Below are positions 1 through 7,277 of a stretch of DNA of 11,299 nucleotides, piece by piece (within the stretch, counting starts at the first letter, position 1; each line of letters opens with the position of its first letter). The position numbers and the translations under genes are program-made. The stretch comes from Mariprofundus sp. (GTDB taxonomy: Bacteria > Pseudomonadota > Zetaproteobacteria > Mariprofundales > Mariprofundaceae): contig WFUI01000007.1 in NCBI GenBank assembly GCA_015485035.1, positions 1-11,299 of the forward strand. Reading direction: 5' to 3'. The notes beneath the pieces were generated by a model. It did no database searches, was not told the DNA's origin, and saw only the letters and a program-made list of their open reading frames with translations.

Positions 1-1179
1 CGCTTTGGGCGGATCATTCTGAACGGAAGATGCAAACAGCGTGGAACGCGCCTCGATCAATTCAAATCCATCAGCAAAGAAATGGCGAATATCTTCCTCA
101 CCATATCGGCCCGGCGGGCCCTGCTCCCGTGTTTCATCCTGATGGAAACATTTGAGCAGCAGTAACCCCTGCGGCTTGAGCAAACGCTTCACCGTGGCCA
201 GGTATGCCTGCTGATCAGCAGATTCAGTAAAACAATGGAACACACCACGGTCCAGAATCAGGTCAAACAGGCCGGCGAGCTTGCTATCCAGCACATCATC
301 GACATGGAACTTGATGGATACGTTTTCTGTACCGGAGAGTTGGCGAGCAGATGTCACAGCAGTTGGCGATACATCGCTGGCGGTAACACTGAAACCCAGT
401 TTGGCCAGTGCAACTGCCTGAGTGCCGGGGCCACAGCCAATATCGAGCACATCGCCTGCCGTTATATCAAACTGCTTCAGTGCCTGCGCAAAATCTGCAT
501 CCAGATCCCGATAGAACCACGGCAACTGTTGCACCGGCGTTTCCTGATAACGTGCTTCCCAACCTGCATGAACAGGGGCCTGCCATGGCGAACCCCATTG
601 CCCGTCATGAACAATCATCTCCAGAGGCTTGCGCGTTCTTGCATCTGTTTCCATAGGCTGAAATTCTTCACCCAGCTTTGTCACATCACCGGGATAACCT
701 ATAGCAACCACGCTCATCACATGCACCTGATCCGGTAGTGCAAATACCTGTTTCAATGCATCGGGATCAAAACCGCCCATTTGATGGCTTGCCAGTCCCA
801 TTGCCGCAGCTTGCAGGCACAGGCAGATCGTAGCTTGTCCAGTATCATATTCGGCCCAACGATTAGGCTTGCCGTTATGCGAAAATGCAGGCTCTGCAAC
901 CGAAACTATCAGTACCGGCGCATGTCTGGCCCATAGCTGATTCTTCGGTGCAAGTGATTCAACCACGCTGTCCCAGTTCGTTTTGTCAGCGAAACGATTG
1001 GCAACAATATAATGCCACGGTTCCTCGCCGAAACAGGATGGAGCCCAGCGCGCTGCTTCCAGACATGATGCGATCAATGCGTCTGCAACCGGCTTTTCAC
1101 TGTCAAAAGCACGCGTACTCCAGCGCTCTGCAAACAATCGCTCAACCGGGGCCTGCACATTCATGCGTTGTTGGGCCAT
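1..1179 (-). CDS. Nitroreductase / SAM-dependent methyltransferase fusion protein, 3' end outside window
   Basis: One uninterrupted frame of 393 codons, read by direct translation, with no stop before the left edge. Residues about 10-190 are a nitroreductase-like FMN oxidoreductase: an RWSTRAF phosphate-binding segment (19-25), ARWAPSCFGEEPW (43-55), AAAMGLASHQMGG (124-136) and VAIGYPG (158-164). Residues about 205-393 are a class I methyltransferase: motif I VLDIGCGPGTQA (244-255), acidic end of strand 2 in TASDVS (266-271), and DLILDRGVFHCF (306-317). The start is ATG at 1179, preceded by AGGAG at good spacing, 12 nt after the CDGSH gene stop. By family, the first half would reduce nitro, quinone or similar electrophiles with NAD(P)H, and the second would methylate a small molecule. 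The substrate is unknown. Both halves retain their cofactor motifs, so a functional bifunctional enzyme is likely; the C-terminus is unseen. Confidence 0.9.
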   Translation of the reverse strand, partial: MAQQRMNVQAPVERLFAERWSTRAFDSEKPVADALIASCLEAARWAPSCFGEEPWHYIVANRFADKTNWDSVVESLAPKNQLWARHAPVLIVSVAEPAFSHNGKPNRWAEYDTGQATICLCLQAAAMGLASHQMGGFDPDALKQVFALPDQVHVMSVVAIGYPGDVTKLGEEFQPMETDARTRKPLEMIVHDGQWGSPWQAPVHAGWEARYQETPVQQLPWFYRDLDADFAQALKQFDITAGDVLDIGCGPGTQAVALAKLGFSVTASDVSPTAVTSARQLSGTENVSIKFHVDDVLDSKLAGLFDLILDRGVFHCFTESADQQAYLATVKRLLKPQGLLLLKCFHQDETREQGPPGRYGEEDIRHFFADGFELIEARSTLFASSVQNDPPKA

Positions 1180-1191
1180 GGCTTCTCCTTT

Positions 1192-1428
1192 TTACAATTC
1201 GTTGTGGGAACCATCGCAGAAGGGCGGGGTTTTGCTCTGCTTGCACTGGCACAAGGCCACTGTTTGTTTTTCGGTTATTTCGACCACCTGCGGCGTAAAT
1301 TCGCGGCCTTCATGTGAACCATCGCAAAATGGCTGGTTCTTTGAGCGGCCACAAGCGCACCAGTAATAGGTTCCGGGTTCCAGTTCCAGCACAGCCGGTT
1401 CTTTTGCTGCTATCGTCGGTTCAGTCAT
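1192..1428 (-). CDS. Double CDGSH iron-sulfur domain protein
   Basis: A 78-residue cytosolic protein with two complete CDGSH-type [2Fe-2S] motifs. The first is C24-x-C26 ... C35-D-G-S-H39 and the second C60-x-C62 ... C71-D-G-S-H75, each with the expected three Cys and one His ligands. Two motifs in one short chain match the CISD3/Miner2-like bacterial class, which acts as a small electron or cluster carrier; the partner is unknown. The ATG at 1428 lies inside the end of the EF-hand gene (8-nt overlap, ATGACTGA), so translational coupling is likely. The frame is open further upstream but there it only mirrors the EF-hand gene. It sits 12 nt before the nitroreductase fusion, a plausible electron-transfer neighbour (inference). 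Confidence 0.93.
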   Translation of the reverse strand: MTEPTIAAKEPAVLELEPGTYYWCACGRSKNQPFCDGSHEGREFTPQVVEITEKQTVALCQCKQSKTPPFCDGSHNEL

Positions 1429-1774
1429 GACTGCCTCTCTGGTTATGATGCTGTTTGTACATCTGTTTATGAAATGCGGTAAATTCATCCCGACTGATTG
1501 AGCCATCGTGATTGGCATCCATCTTATCGAAATGGGCCTGATGGTCTTTTTCATCCAGCACGCCATCGCCATTGGCATCCATGTGAGCAAAGCGTTTTTC
1601 CGCCTGTTGACGCGAAGCGGCCATAAACTCTGCTTTCGTCGTTTTTCCATCATGGTTGGCATCAGCCTGCTTAAGCATGTGATGCATACCGCTGTTATGC
1701 CCCATGCCTTCTGCCAGTGCCGACGTAGAGCCGAACGCCAGTAATGCAATAGATATAATCATATGTTTTTTCAT
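1421..1774 (-). CDS. Secreted EF-hand calcium-binding protein
   Basis: A 117-residue protein with a Sec signal peptide: MKKH, a hydrophobic stretch, then an SALA-type cleavage site near residue 21. The mature part is rich in His and Met and holds three EF-hand loops: D38-A-N-H-D-G...E49, D66-A-N-G-D-G...D77 and D86-A-N-H-D-G...E97. Loop 2 has Asp instead of Glu at position 12, which usually lowers calcium affinity or favours magnesium. Start chosen at ATG 1774, which has AAGGAG just upstream; an earlier in-frame ATG at 1804 would place ten polar residues before the signal peptide. Likely periplasmic calcium binding or sensing; the target is unknown. The three-hand architecture resembles many small proteobacterial EF-hand proteins. 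The His-rich tail (HHNQRGSHD) could bind another metal, which is speculative. Confidence 0.9.
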   Translation of the reverse strand: MKKHMIISIALLAFGSTSALAEGMGHNSGMHHMLKQADANHDGKTTKAEFMAASRQQAEKRFAHMDANGDGVLDEKDHQAHFDKMDANHDGSISRDEFTAFHKQMYKQHHNQRGSHD

Positions 1775-1797
1775 TGATGTCTCCTTCGGGCTTTTAT

Positions 1798-1823
1798 CCC
1801 GCATTATTCAAGAACAATACGGG
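1798..1823 (-). other. Stem-loop between the yceI-like and EF-hand genes
   Basis: In the minus-strand transcript, CCCGTATT and AATGCGGG (1816-1823 and 1798-1805) can form an 8-bp stem with one G-U pair and a 10-nt loop. The G-U pair forms only in the minus-strand RNA; the plus strand would have a C-A mismatch. There is no T-run after it, so it is not a standard terminator. It could be a partial attenuator or an mRNA processing or stability element ahead of the EF-hand gene. Confidence 0.4.
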
Positions 1824-1839
1824 TGCTATGAGAACGTGT

Positions 1840-2427
1840 TCAAAATAACTTGGTGCGTACACCTTCAATCGACAGAAATATCTCCACGTTTTCGGCTACG
1901 GCACCAAGCATGCCGCTCTTTTTCATTTTGTAATCGGACAGATGCAATGTGGTGTGCCCTTCGAAGCCGCGGCGATACCCGCCCCACGGGTCGGGGCCGG
2001 TACCAATCTGCTTGATATTGATGGCAATATCTTTGGTAACGCCATGCAGGGTCAGTTTACCATGCAGGATACCGGTCTTTTTGCCGGTTGACTCATAAGA
2101 CGTACTGGTAAATGTTGCTGTCGGATACCGGGCTGCATCGAAAAAGTCTGCGCTTCTCAAATGTTTATCACGCTCGGCATGGTTGGTATCGAGGCTGGCT
2201 GTATCAATCGACACACTGACACTGTTCTTTTCCGGTTTACGTTCATCATAGGAAAAATGTCCTTTAAATGTCCGAAATGAACCAAGCAACCAGCTATAAC
2301 CCAGATGCTTTACCTTGAACTGGATAAAAGCATGCTGGCCCTTGATATCAATATCATATTGCTCGGCCTGCGCAGGCATCGCTGCGGCGACCAGCAGCGA
2401 TGCCGCGATCAGTGTTTTAAATATCAT
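1840..2427 (-). CDS. yceI: YceI family periplasmic lipid/isoprenoid-binding protein
   Basis: A 195-residue protein with a clear signal peptide (cleavage after AQA, residue 21), leaving a mature chain of about 174 residues, normal for the family. YceI hallmarks are visible: HAFIQFKVKHLGYSWLLGSF near the start, SVSIDTASLDTNHAERDKHLRSADFFDA (about 70-97), YPTATF (101-106), a GKLTLHGVT strand, and the C-terminal ENVEIFLSIEG strand. The family has a lipocalin-like barrel that binds polyprenyl or quinone-type lipids in the periplasm. Its start has AGGGAG at good spacing. It lies 29 nt after the cytochrome b561 gene, the same pairing as yceJ-yceI in Escherichia coli, which supports a shared role around quinones or electron transfer. 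The exact ligand here is inferred, not shown. Confidence 0.95.
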   Translation of the reverse strand: MIFKTLIAASLLVAAAMPAQAEQYDIDIKGQHAFIQFKVKHLGYSWLLGSFRTFKGHFSYDERKPEKNSVSVSIDTASLDTNHAERDKHLRSADFFDAARYPTATFTSTSYESTGKKTGILHGKLTLHGVTKDIAINIKQIGTGPDPWGGYRRGFEGHTTLHLSDYKMKKSGMLGAVAENVEIFLSIEGVRTKLF

Positions 2428-2456
2428 TTGTATTCTCCCTGAGTGTTTCTCACCAT

Positions 2457-3002
2457 TTAGTTCCGGGACATGCCCAGCATACGTAACAAGGTGATGTCTT
2501 TATCAATCACATGGTGTTTCAGTGCTGCTCCGGCATGCAGTCCTGCCAACCCTATCATGGCCCAGGCAGAAACCCGGTGAATTTTACCGATCAGATCAGC
2601 CTGCTGTTTATCAAACATTAACGTGGCCGGAACCGAGAACCATCCGAACACATCAACACCGGCCCCTTCAGCTGTTGGAATCAGATAACCGGAGATCAAC
2701 ACAGTAAACATCAGCACATAATGCAGCCGATGCACCAGCAGTGCGACCACCTGTTCCCACCATGCCCCTATCAGTTCAGGGCGTGTATTGATCAATCGCC
2801 AGAAAAAACGAAACAGCAACACGATCAACAACAGAATACCAATGCCTTTGTGTATTTCGGGTGCATCGTGGTACCAGCGATCATAGTAAACAAGATCGGT
2901 CATCCATAAACCGAGCGCAAACATGCCGAACAGCGCCAGTGCCATCAGCCAATGCAATACAATGGAAATCCACCCGTAAGATATTGGTGTATTGCGCAGC
3001 AT
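2457..3002 (-). CDS. Cytochrome b561 (CybB/YceJ-type membrane haem protein)
   Basis: A 181-residue protein with four transmembrane helices (about 12-34, 52-70, 91-109, 141-163). The likely haem b ligands are H17, H51, H142 and H156. Their spacings (34 residues for the first pair, 14 for the second) match E. coli CybB as I know it, and the IHKGIG and IHRVSAW segments are typical. The family takes electrons from ubiquinol in the inner membrane. The start has a near-perfect AGGAGGT 4 nt before ATG. It is the first gene of the leftward cluster and faces the LysR gene across a 112-nt gap. Membership in the prokaryotic cytochrome b561 family is firm; which electron partner it serves is not visible, though the YceI neighbour is suggestive. 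Confidence 0.94.
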   Translation of the reverse strand: MLRNTPISYGWISIVLHWLMALALFGMFALGLWMTDLVYYDRWYHDAPEIHKGIGILLLIVLLFRFFWRLINTRPELIGAWWEQVVALLVHRLHYVLMFTVLISGYLIPTAEGAGVDVFGWFSVPATLMFDKQQADLIGKIHRVSAWAMIGLAGLHAGAALKHHVIDKDITLLRMLGMSRN

Positions 3003-3114
3003 TAAACCTCCTGTCCGGTTCCGGCAGATGCAATACTCATTGCCTTAATGATTTATAAAAAGCATAAAAAATCGATAGACTTGATTAACTTTATATATCG
3101 TTCATGATTGGATT
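3003..3114. promoter_or_regulatory. Divergent promoter region, cytochrome b561 / LysR
   Basis: This 112-nt gap separates the b561 start from the divergent LysR start and must contain both promoters if the genes are transcribed from here. It is AT-rich from about 3050 to 3100. A dyad CGATA (3073-3077) and TATCG (3096-3100) spaced by 18 nt, with a T-N11-A string at 3081-3093 inside it, is a candidate LysR operator. No promoter hexamers match well enough to fix. The minus-strand b561 ribosome binding site is at its left end. Confidence 0.5.
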
Positions 3115-4029
3115 ATGACGCTGGAACAATTACGTGCCCTGTGTGCCGTAGTCGAAAGTGGTGGCTTTCATGCCGCTTCTGAAACGCTGTTCCGCAGCCA
3201 GTCGGCCATCAGTATCGCCATTAAAAACCTGGAACAGGAATTGGGATTGTCACTGTTTGATCGGCGGGAATACCGGCCGGCGCTGACTTCAGAGGGTCAG
3301 GTTATCTACGGCAAAGCCAAAAGCATACTCTCCCGATGCGAAGAGCTTTCCAGTATCGCGGGTCATTTCTCTCAGGGTGAGGAAACGGAGATTTCCATTG
3401 CACTGAGTGCTATTGCTCCGGTTGAGCAAGTTCTGGATGTCATCAAACAGATTTCCGAATCTGCCCCGGCCACACGTATGAGCCTGCAGATTGAGAATAT
3501 GGGCGGGACACTGGAACGTCTGCAGGAAAAATCAGTCGATTTTGCCATTGCCGAACGATTTATGCCAATTGAGCATACCGAAGAGGTGCTCCTGAGCTCC
3601 ACCGAAATGGTCAGCGTCATTTCCGCCGGATTCCCGCTGGCAACCCGTTACCCCTCCATCAGTGCGTCTGATCTGGAACAATATGTGCAAGTTGTGGTAC
3701 GCGATACCAGCCGCAACCAGCCCGGGCAAAGTGCCGGTATACTCGAAGGTGCTTCACAATGGCGGGTCAACGATTTTGATATGAAAAAGCGCATGATCCT
3801 CTCCGGCTCAGCCTGGGGCCGCATGCCGCGGCACCGCATTGCCGAAGAGCTTGCGGATGGCCGCTTGCTGGAACTTTCCGGCAATAAGCTGGAACCATTA
3901 CAAATAGATATGTTTCTCTTCCGCCGTTCCAATGAACCCATGGGCCCCATCGGCGAACGCCTCTGGCAATTACTTCAGCAATGTAAGTACAAATTCAACA
4001 AACCGAATATTGTAAAACAGCCGCCTTAA
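3115..4029 (+). CDS. LysR-type transcriptional regulator
   Basis: A 304-residue protein of standard LysR length. Residues 1-60 are the winged helix-turn-helix: MTLEQLRALCAVVESGGFHAASETLFRSQSAIS... followed by the recognition helix and IKNLEQELGLSLFDR (37-51). Residues about 92-290 are the periplasmic-binding-like effector domain, with LQEKSVDFAIAE (136-147) matching the usual L-x-G-x-L-D-x-A-I pattern loosely. The start ATG has no good Shine-Dalgarno (only GGATT nearby), common for autoregulated LysR genes. It is divergent from the b561-YceI cluster, the classical LysR arrangement, so it probably controls that cluster and itself; the effector is unknown. The tail after residue 285 is short and basic. 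Effector specificity cannot be read from the sequence. Confidence 0.93.
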   Translation: MTLEQLRALCAVVESGGFHAASETLFRSQSAISIAIKNLEQELGLSLFDRREYRPALTSEGQVIYGKAKSILSRCEELSSIAGHFSQGEETEISIALSAIAPVEQVLDVIKQISESAPATRMSLQIENMGGTLERLQEKSVDFAIAERFMPIEHTEEVLLSSTEMVSVISAGFPLATRYPSISASDLEQYVQVVVRDTSRNQPGQSAGILEGASQWRVNDFDMKKRMILSGSAWGRMPRHRIAEELADGRLLELSGNKLEPLQIDMFLFRRSNEPMGPIGERLWQLLQQCKYKFNKPNIVKQPP

Positions 4030-4142
4030 AAACAGCGAGCAGACCCATAAAATCTTTTACGCCGGGTTATGATTGGATGTTGGCCTGAATAGACGAAATC
4101 AGCGCGTGTTTCATCGCCTGCAAGAATAGCTCTCCGACAAAC

Positions 4143-4508
4143 TTAATCTTCAAGATACATTGATTTGCCATCAGCCAAAGCCAGCCAGCCTTTGGCGATA
4201 CGATAAATAACCCAGATCGCCACCCCGATCAGGATGAAATATCCGATTCCCAGAAAGAATAAAATGGCGCCGAAACCGGACCACAGCAGGGCGAACCAGA
4301 AGGTTCGAATCTGCCAGCGAAAATGGGATGCAACCCATGTATCCGCCACATCGTCTTTTTTCACATAATTAATAATAATGGCAGCGATAAACGTCACCGT
4401 CAGCAGAAATGAGGCTGCCTGCAGTGCATAAACCAGTGTAGCGGTTTTCTTTGCTGCTTCGTTTTTTTGTTGATCATGATCCGTATGTTCATGAATCGAC
4501 TCATGCAT
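4143..4508 (-). CDS. DUF4870-like small membrane protein
   Basis: A 121-residue protein with a charged, His-rich cytosolic-type N-terminus (HESIHEHTDHD, residues 2-12) and three predicted membrane helices (about 23-48, 69-88, 89-105). The segment SHFRWQIRTFW (61-71) and the closing YRIAKGWLALADGKSMY (102-118) resemble the Tic20-like DUF4870 family of proteobacterial membrane proteins; I recognise this by pattern only. The start is ATG 4508 with GGGAGAAG upstream; a longer open frame above it only mirrors the oxidoreductase gene. It overlaps the oxidoreductase stop by 8 nt (ATGCATGA), so the two are probably co-translated. No function is established for the family member here. Confidence 0.85.
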   Translation of the reverse strand: MHESIHEHTDHDQQKNEAAKKTATLVYALQAASFLLTVTFIAAIIINYVKKDDVADTWVASHFRWQIRTFWFALLWSGFGAILFFLGIGYFILIGVAIWVIYRIAKGWLALADGKSMYLED

Positions 4509-5520
4509 TGGTATCTTCTCCCGACTGTGCCACTTCCAGCACCAGTTTGCCGCACATGCCGCCTGCTTCAATTCTCCGGTGTGCTTCTGCAGCCTGTTCC
4601 AGCGGCAGAATATCGGAGACAAAGATCGACAATTGCTGTTGATCAAAAAACTGGGCGCACTGCTCGAGAATATCGCCGTGATGTTCGGCTGCCTCTGTAA
4701 TCCCCATCACCATCGGTGTCAGCATCAATTCCTGGGATATACGGATATTGCGCAGACGAACCGCTTTCCAGTCGGTGTTGTCAGGCACTTGCAGAATCGT
4801 GACAATATCACCGTATACGCGTGTTGCTCCCACCAGTTGATGGAAAGCAGAACCACCGACGGTATCAAAAGCCACATCCACGCCCATGCCATCAGTCCAT
4901 TTCAATAATGCTTTCGTAACATCCTGCTGGCGATAGTTGATTACCATGTCCGCACCCAGCGTGGTGACCACTTCGGCTTTTTCATCCGAACTGACGGTTG
5001 TAGCAACCTCACATCCAACCAATTTGGCCAATTGAATCGCAACATGACCAACACCGCCGGCACCGGCATGAATGAATACCTTCTGACCGTTCTGGATACG
5101 AGCCCGGTCAAACAGCGCCTCCCATGCTGTAATCAGCACCAGCGGCGCAGCGGCTGCATCAATAAAATCAATGCAGTCCGGTTTGACTGCAACAAAGGAT
5201 TCCGGGACTGCAATATATTCGGCGTAGTTGCCCGCTTTCTGCCCCAGGCCGCCAAAGCAGTAATAAACAGCATCGCCGGTTTGAAAACGGGTCACATCCG
5301 CCCCCACCTGTTCAACGACACCACTTCCATCGCAACCGAGGATGGCAGGCAAACCATCAGGAAAATAAAGTCCATTGGCACATAATTTGGTATCTATCGG
5401 ATTGACGCCTGCCGCCATGATTCGGATCAGTACATCATGATCGCCACAGAGCGGTTTATCAACCTCTGCCGCTGTTAATACGTCCGGAAAACCCGGCTCT
5501 GTCATCACAATAGCTCGCAT
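4501..5520 (-). CDS. Quinone oxidoreductase-like, zinc-free MDR family protein
   Basis: A 339-residue protein of the medium-chain dehydrogenase/reductase superfamily. The N-terminal GroES-like domain includes AAGVNPIDTK (37-46) and GCDGSGVVEQVGADVTRF (62-79). The Rossmann domain has AGAGGVGHVAIQLAK (152-166), followed by VSSDEKAE (176-183), where Ser and Lys commonly contact the NADPH 2'-phosphate. The catalytic and structural zinc ligand sets of alcohol dehydrogenases are missing, which points to the quinone oxidoreductase/zeta-crystallin branch: NADPH-dependent reduction of quinones or conjugated enals. The start has AGGGAG 7 nt upstream. It heads a two-gene unit with the DUF4870-like gene and is divergent from cimA. 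The precise substrate cannot be told. Confidence 0.92.
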   Translation of the reverse strand: MRAIVMTEPGFPDVLTAAEVDKPLCGDHDVLIRIMAAGVNPIDTKLCANGLYFPDGLPAILGCDGSGVVEQVGADVTRFQTGDAVYYCFGGLGQKAGNYAEYIAVPESFVAVKPDCIDFIDAAAAPLVLITAWEALFDRARIQNGQKVFIHAGAGGVGHVAIQLAKLVGCEVATTVSSDEKAEVVTTLGADMVINYRQQDVTKALLKWTDGMGVDVAFDTVGGSAFHQLVGATRVYGDIVTILQVPDNTDWKAVRLRNIRISQELMLTPMVMGITEAAEHHGDILEQCAQFFDQQQLSIFVSDILPLEQAAEAHRRIEAGGMCGKLVLEVAQSGEDTNA

Positions 5521-5627
5521 ATATCTACTCCCTGGGCCTTTAAACCAACTACGGATTTCAGCATATCCCGGAGAATAAGGAAACCAGTGTCATTTTTATT
5601 CGTCCTGCGTAAAATGCCGATTCATCT
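5521..5627. promoter_or_regulatory. Divergent intergenic region, oxidoreductase / cimA
   Basis: This 107-nt gap must contain the promoters of both divergent units. The left end holds the minus-strand oxidoreductase ribosome binding site. No clear minus-strand hexamers or terminator-like hairpin were found. Confidence 0.45.
5587..5615 (+). promoter_or_regulatory. Candidate sigma-70 promoter for cimA
   Basis: GTGTCA (5587-5592, 4 of 6 to TTGACA) and TAAAAT (5610-5615, 5 of 6 to TATAAT) are separated by exactly 17 nt. Transcription would begin near 5621-5623, only a few bases before the first cimA ATG at 5628. That leaves either an almost leaderless message or use of the ATG at 5643 or 5664. 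Confidence 0.4.
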
Positions 5628-7277
5628 ATGACACATTCATCCATGTCCGGTTCTGAACCCCCTATGCACGCAACACGGCGTGTAGAATTATTCGATACAA
5701 CCCTGCGCGATGGCGCACAGACCGCCGGTATCAGTTTTTCTGTCAAAGACAAAATACGCATCGCCGAACGGCTGGCTGATTTCGGCATCGACTGGATTGA
5801 GGGCGGCTGGCCCGGGGCCAGCCCCAAAGATGATATCTTTTTCGAACAGATGCGAAAACGCAACTGGAACCACAGCAAGCTTGTGGCATTCGGTTCCACT
5901 GCCCGCCCCGGCCATGCCGTGGATAAGGATCGCGGCCTGAACCGGTTGATTGAAAGCGGTGCGGATGCCGTTTGTATTTTCGGCAAAAGCTGGGATGTGC
6001 ATGTCACCACAGCACTGAGCATTACCCTGAATGAAAACCTGGCTCTGGTGTATGAATCTGTGGTCTATCTGAAACAGCATTTTGATACCGTGTTTTTCGA
6101 TGCCGAGCATTTCTTCGATGGTTTCGAAGCCAATGCAAACTATGCACTAAAAGTCCTGGAGGCAGCGGCCAAAGGTGGTGCGGATACGCTGGTTTTATGC
6201 GATACCAACGGGGGTTCGATTCCATTTTCCGTTTTTGATATCGTGACACGAGTAAAACAACATCTGCCGGATCAAACGCTTGGTATCCATGCCCATAACG
6301 ATTGCGAAATGAGCGTAGCCAATTCAGTGGCTGCAGTACGTGCCGGTGTTCAGCAGGTGCAGGGTACTATCAATGGTGTGGGTGAACGCTGCGGCAATGC
6401 CAACCTGATTTCCATTATCCCGATCCTGCAACTGAAAGCGGGCGTGGATTGTGGTATCTCCGAACTGCAACTGACCCGGCTTTCATCATTGTCACAATTC
6501 GTCAACGAAATGGCCAATCGTCTGCCGTGGCAGCATCAGCCATTCGTCGGCCAGAATGCCTTTGCCCATAAAGGCGGCATCCATGTCTCGGCCATTCGCA
6601 AACAGAGCAATCTCTACGAGCATATCGACCCTGCCCTGGTTGGTAACGACCAACGCATTCTGGTGTCAGATCAGGCTGGCCGCAGCAATATTCTGAGCAA
6701 ATTACAGCAACTGGAACCGGATGCAGACATTGATCCCGACAATCCAATGGTCGCCGAGGCCCTTCAACGCATCAAAGAACTGGAGGCCTGCGGTTACGCG
6801 TTCGAAGGAGCAGATGCCTCATTTCAGCTGTTACTGCGTCGTTCGATGCAACGCTTCAAACGTCATTTCGAACTGGTCCGTTTCCGCGTATTCGATGAAA
6901 AACGCGGGCATGAAGAATCGCCGGAGTCCGAAGCAACCGTTCAGGTGCGCGTCGGCGGCAAATTAAAACATGCCGCAGCCCTCGGCAACGGACCGGTCAA
7001 TGCTATGGATAAAGCACTCAGGGCAGCACTGGTGGATGCCTACCCCGGGCTTGAAACCATGTTTCTTACCGATTTCAAGGTACGGGTACTGACCACCCGG
7101 GAAGCAACCGAAGCGGCTGTGCGTGTGCTGATCGAATCATCGGATGGCCAACGCAAATGGAATACTGTGGGTGTCTCAACCGATGTGCTGGAAGCAACTT
7201 ATCGAGCCCTGAATGACGCTATAGAATATAAACTGGTGATTGATCAGGCACCTCCGCCAGAGGCTGAAAATGTCTGA
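5628..7277 (+). CDS. cimA: (R)-citramalate synthase
   Basis: A 549-residue enzyme condensing pyruvate and acetyl-CoA to citramalate, the threonine-independent entry to isoleucine. The HMGL/DRE-TIM barrel is clear: VELFDTTLRDGAQ (19-31), with R27 and D28 as catalytic Arg and metal-binding Asp; EGGWPGASPKD typical of the CimA branch; IHAHND with metal ligands H221 and H223; and GERCGNANL (252-260). From about residue 405 follows the LeuA-type regulatory/dimer domain, the usual site of feedback control. The EGGWPG motif and overall length favour citramalate over isopropylmalate synthase. The start is uncertain: ATGs at 5628, 5643 and 5664 are all in frame and none has a Shine-Dalgarno; 5664 (MHATRRVELFD) fits the usual family N-terminus best. 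It is followed by two coupled genes. Confidence 0.93.
   Translation: MTHSSMSGSEPPMHATRRVELFDTTLRDGAQTAGISFSVKDKIRIAERLADFGIDWIEGGWPGASPKDDIFFEQMRKRNWNHSKLVAFGSTARPGHAVDKDRGLNRLIESGADAVCIFGKSWDVHVTTALSITLNENLALVYESVVYLKQHFDTVFFDAEHFFDGFEANANYALKVLEAAAKGGADTLVLCDTNGGSIPFSVFDIVTRVKQHLPDQTLGIHAHNDCEMSVANSVAAVRAGVQQVQGTINGVGERCGNANLISIIPILQLKAGVDCGISELQLTRLSSLSQFVNEMANRLPWQHQPFVGQNAFAHKGGIHVSAIRKQSNLYEHIDPALVGNDQRILVSDQAGRSNILSKLQQLEPDADIDPDNPMVAEALQRIKELEACGYAFEGADASFQLLLRRSMQRFKRHFELVRFRVFDEKRGHEESPESEATVQVRVGGKLKHAAALGNGPVNAMDKALRAALVDAYPGLETMFLTDFKVRVLTTREATEAAVRVLIESSDGQRKWNTVGVSTDVLEATYRALNDAIEYKLVIDQAPPPEAENV

Noticed and set aside
235..738. Plus-strand frames across the first 1.1 kb
   Set aside because: They are antisense to the continuous nitroreductase-methyltransferase frame, which has clear motifs on the minus strand.
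1429..1749. N-terminal extension of the CDGSH protein (185 codons in total)
   Set aside because: The extra residues only read the EF-hand gene in another frame and have no family character; the ATG at 1428 gives a complete double-CDGSH protein.
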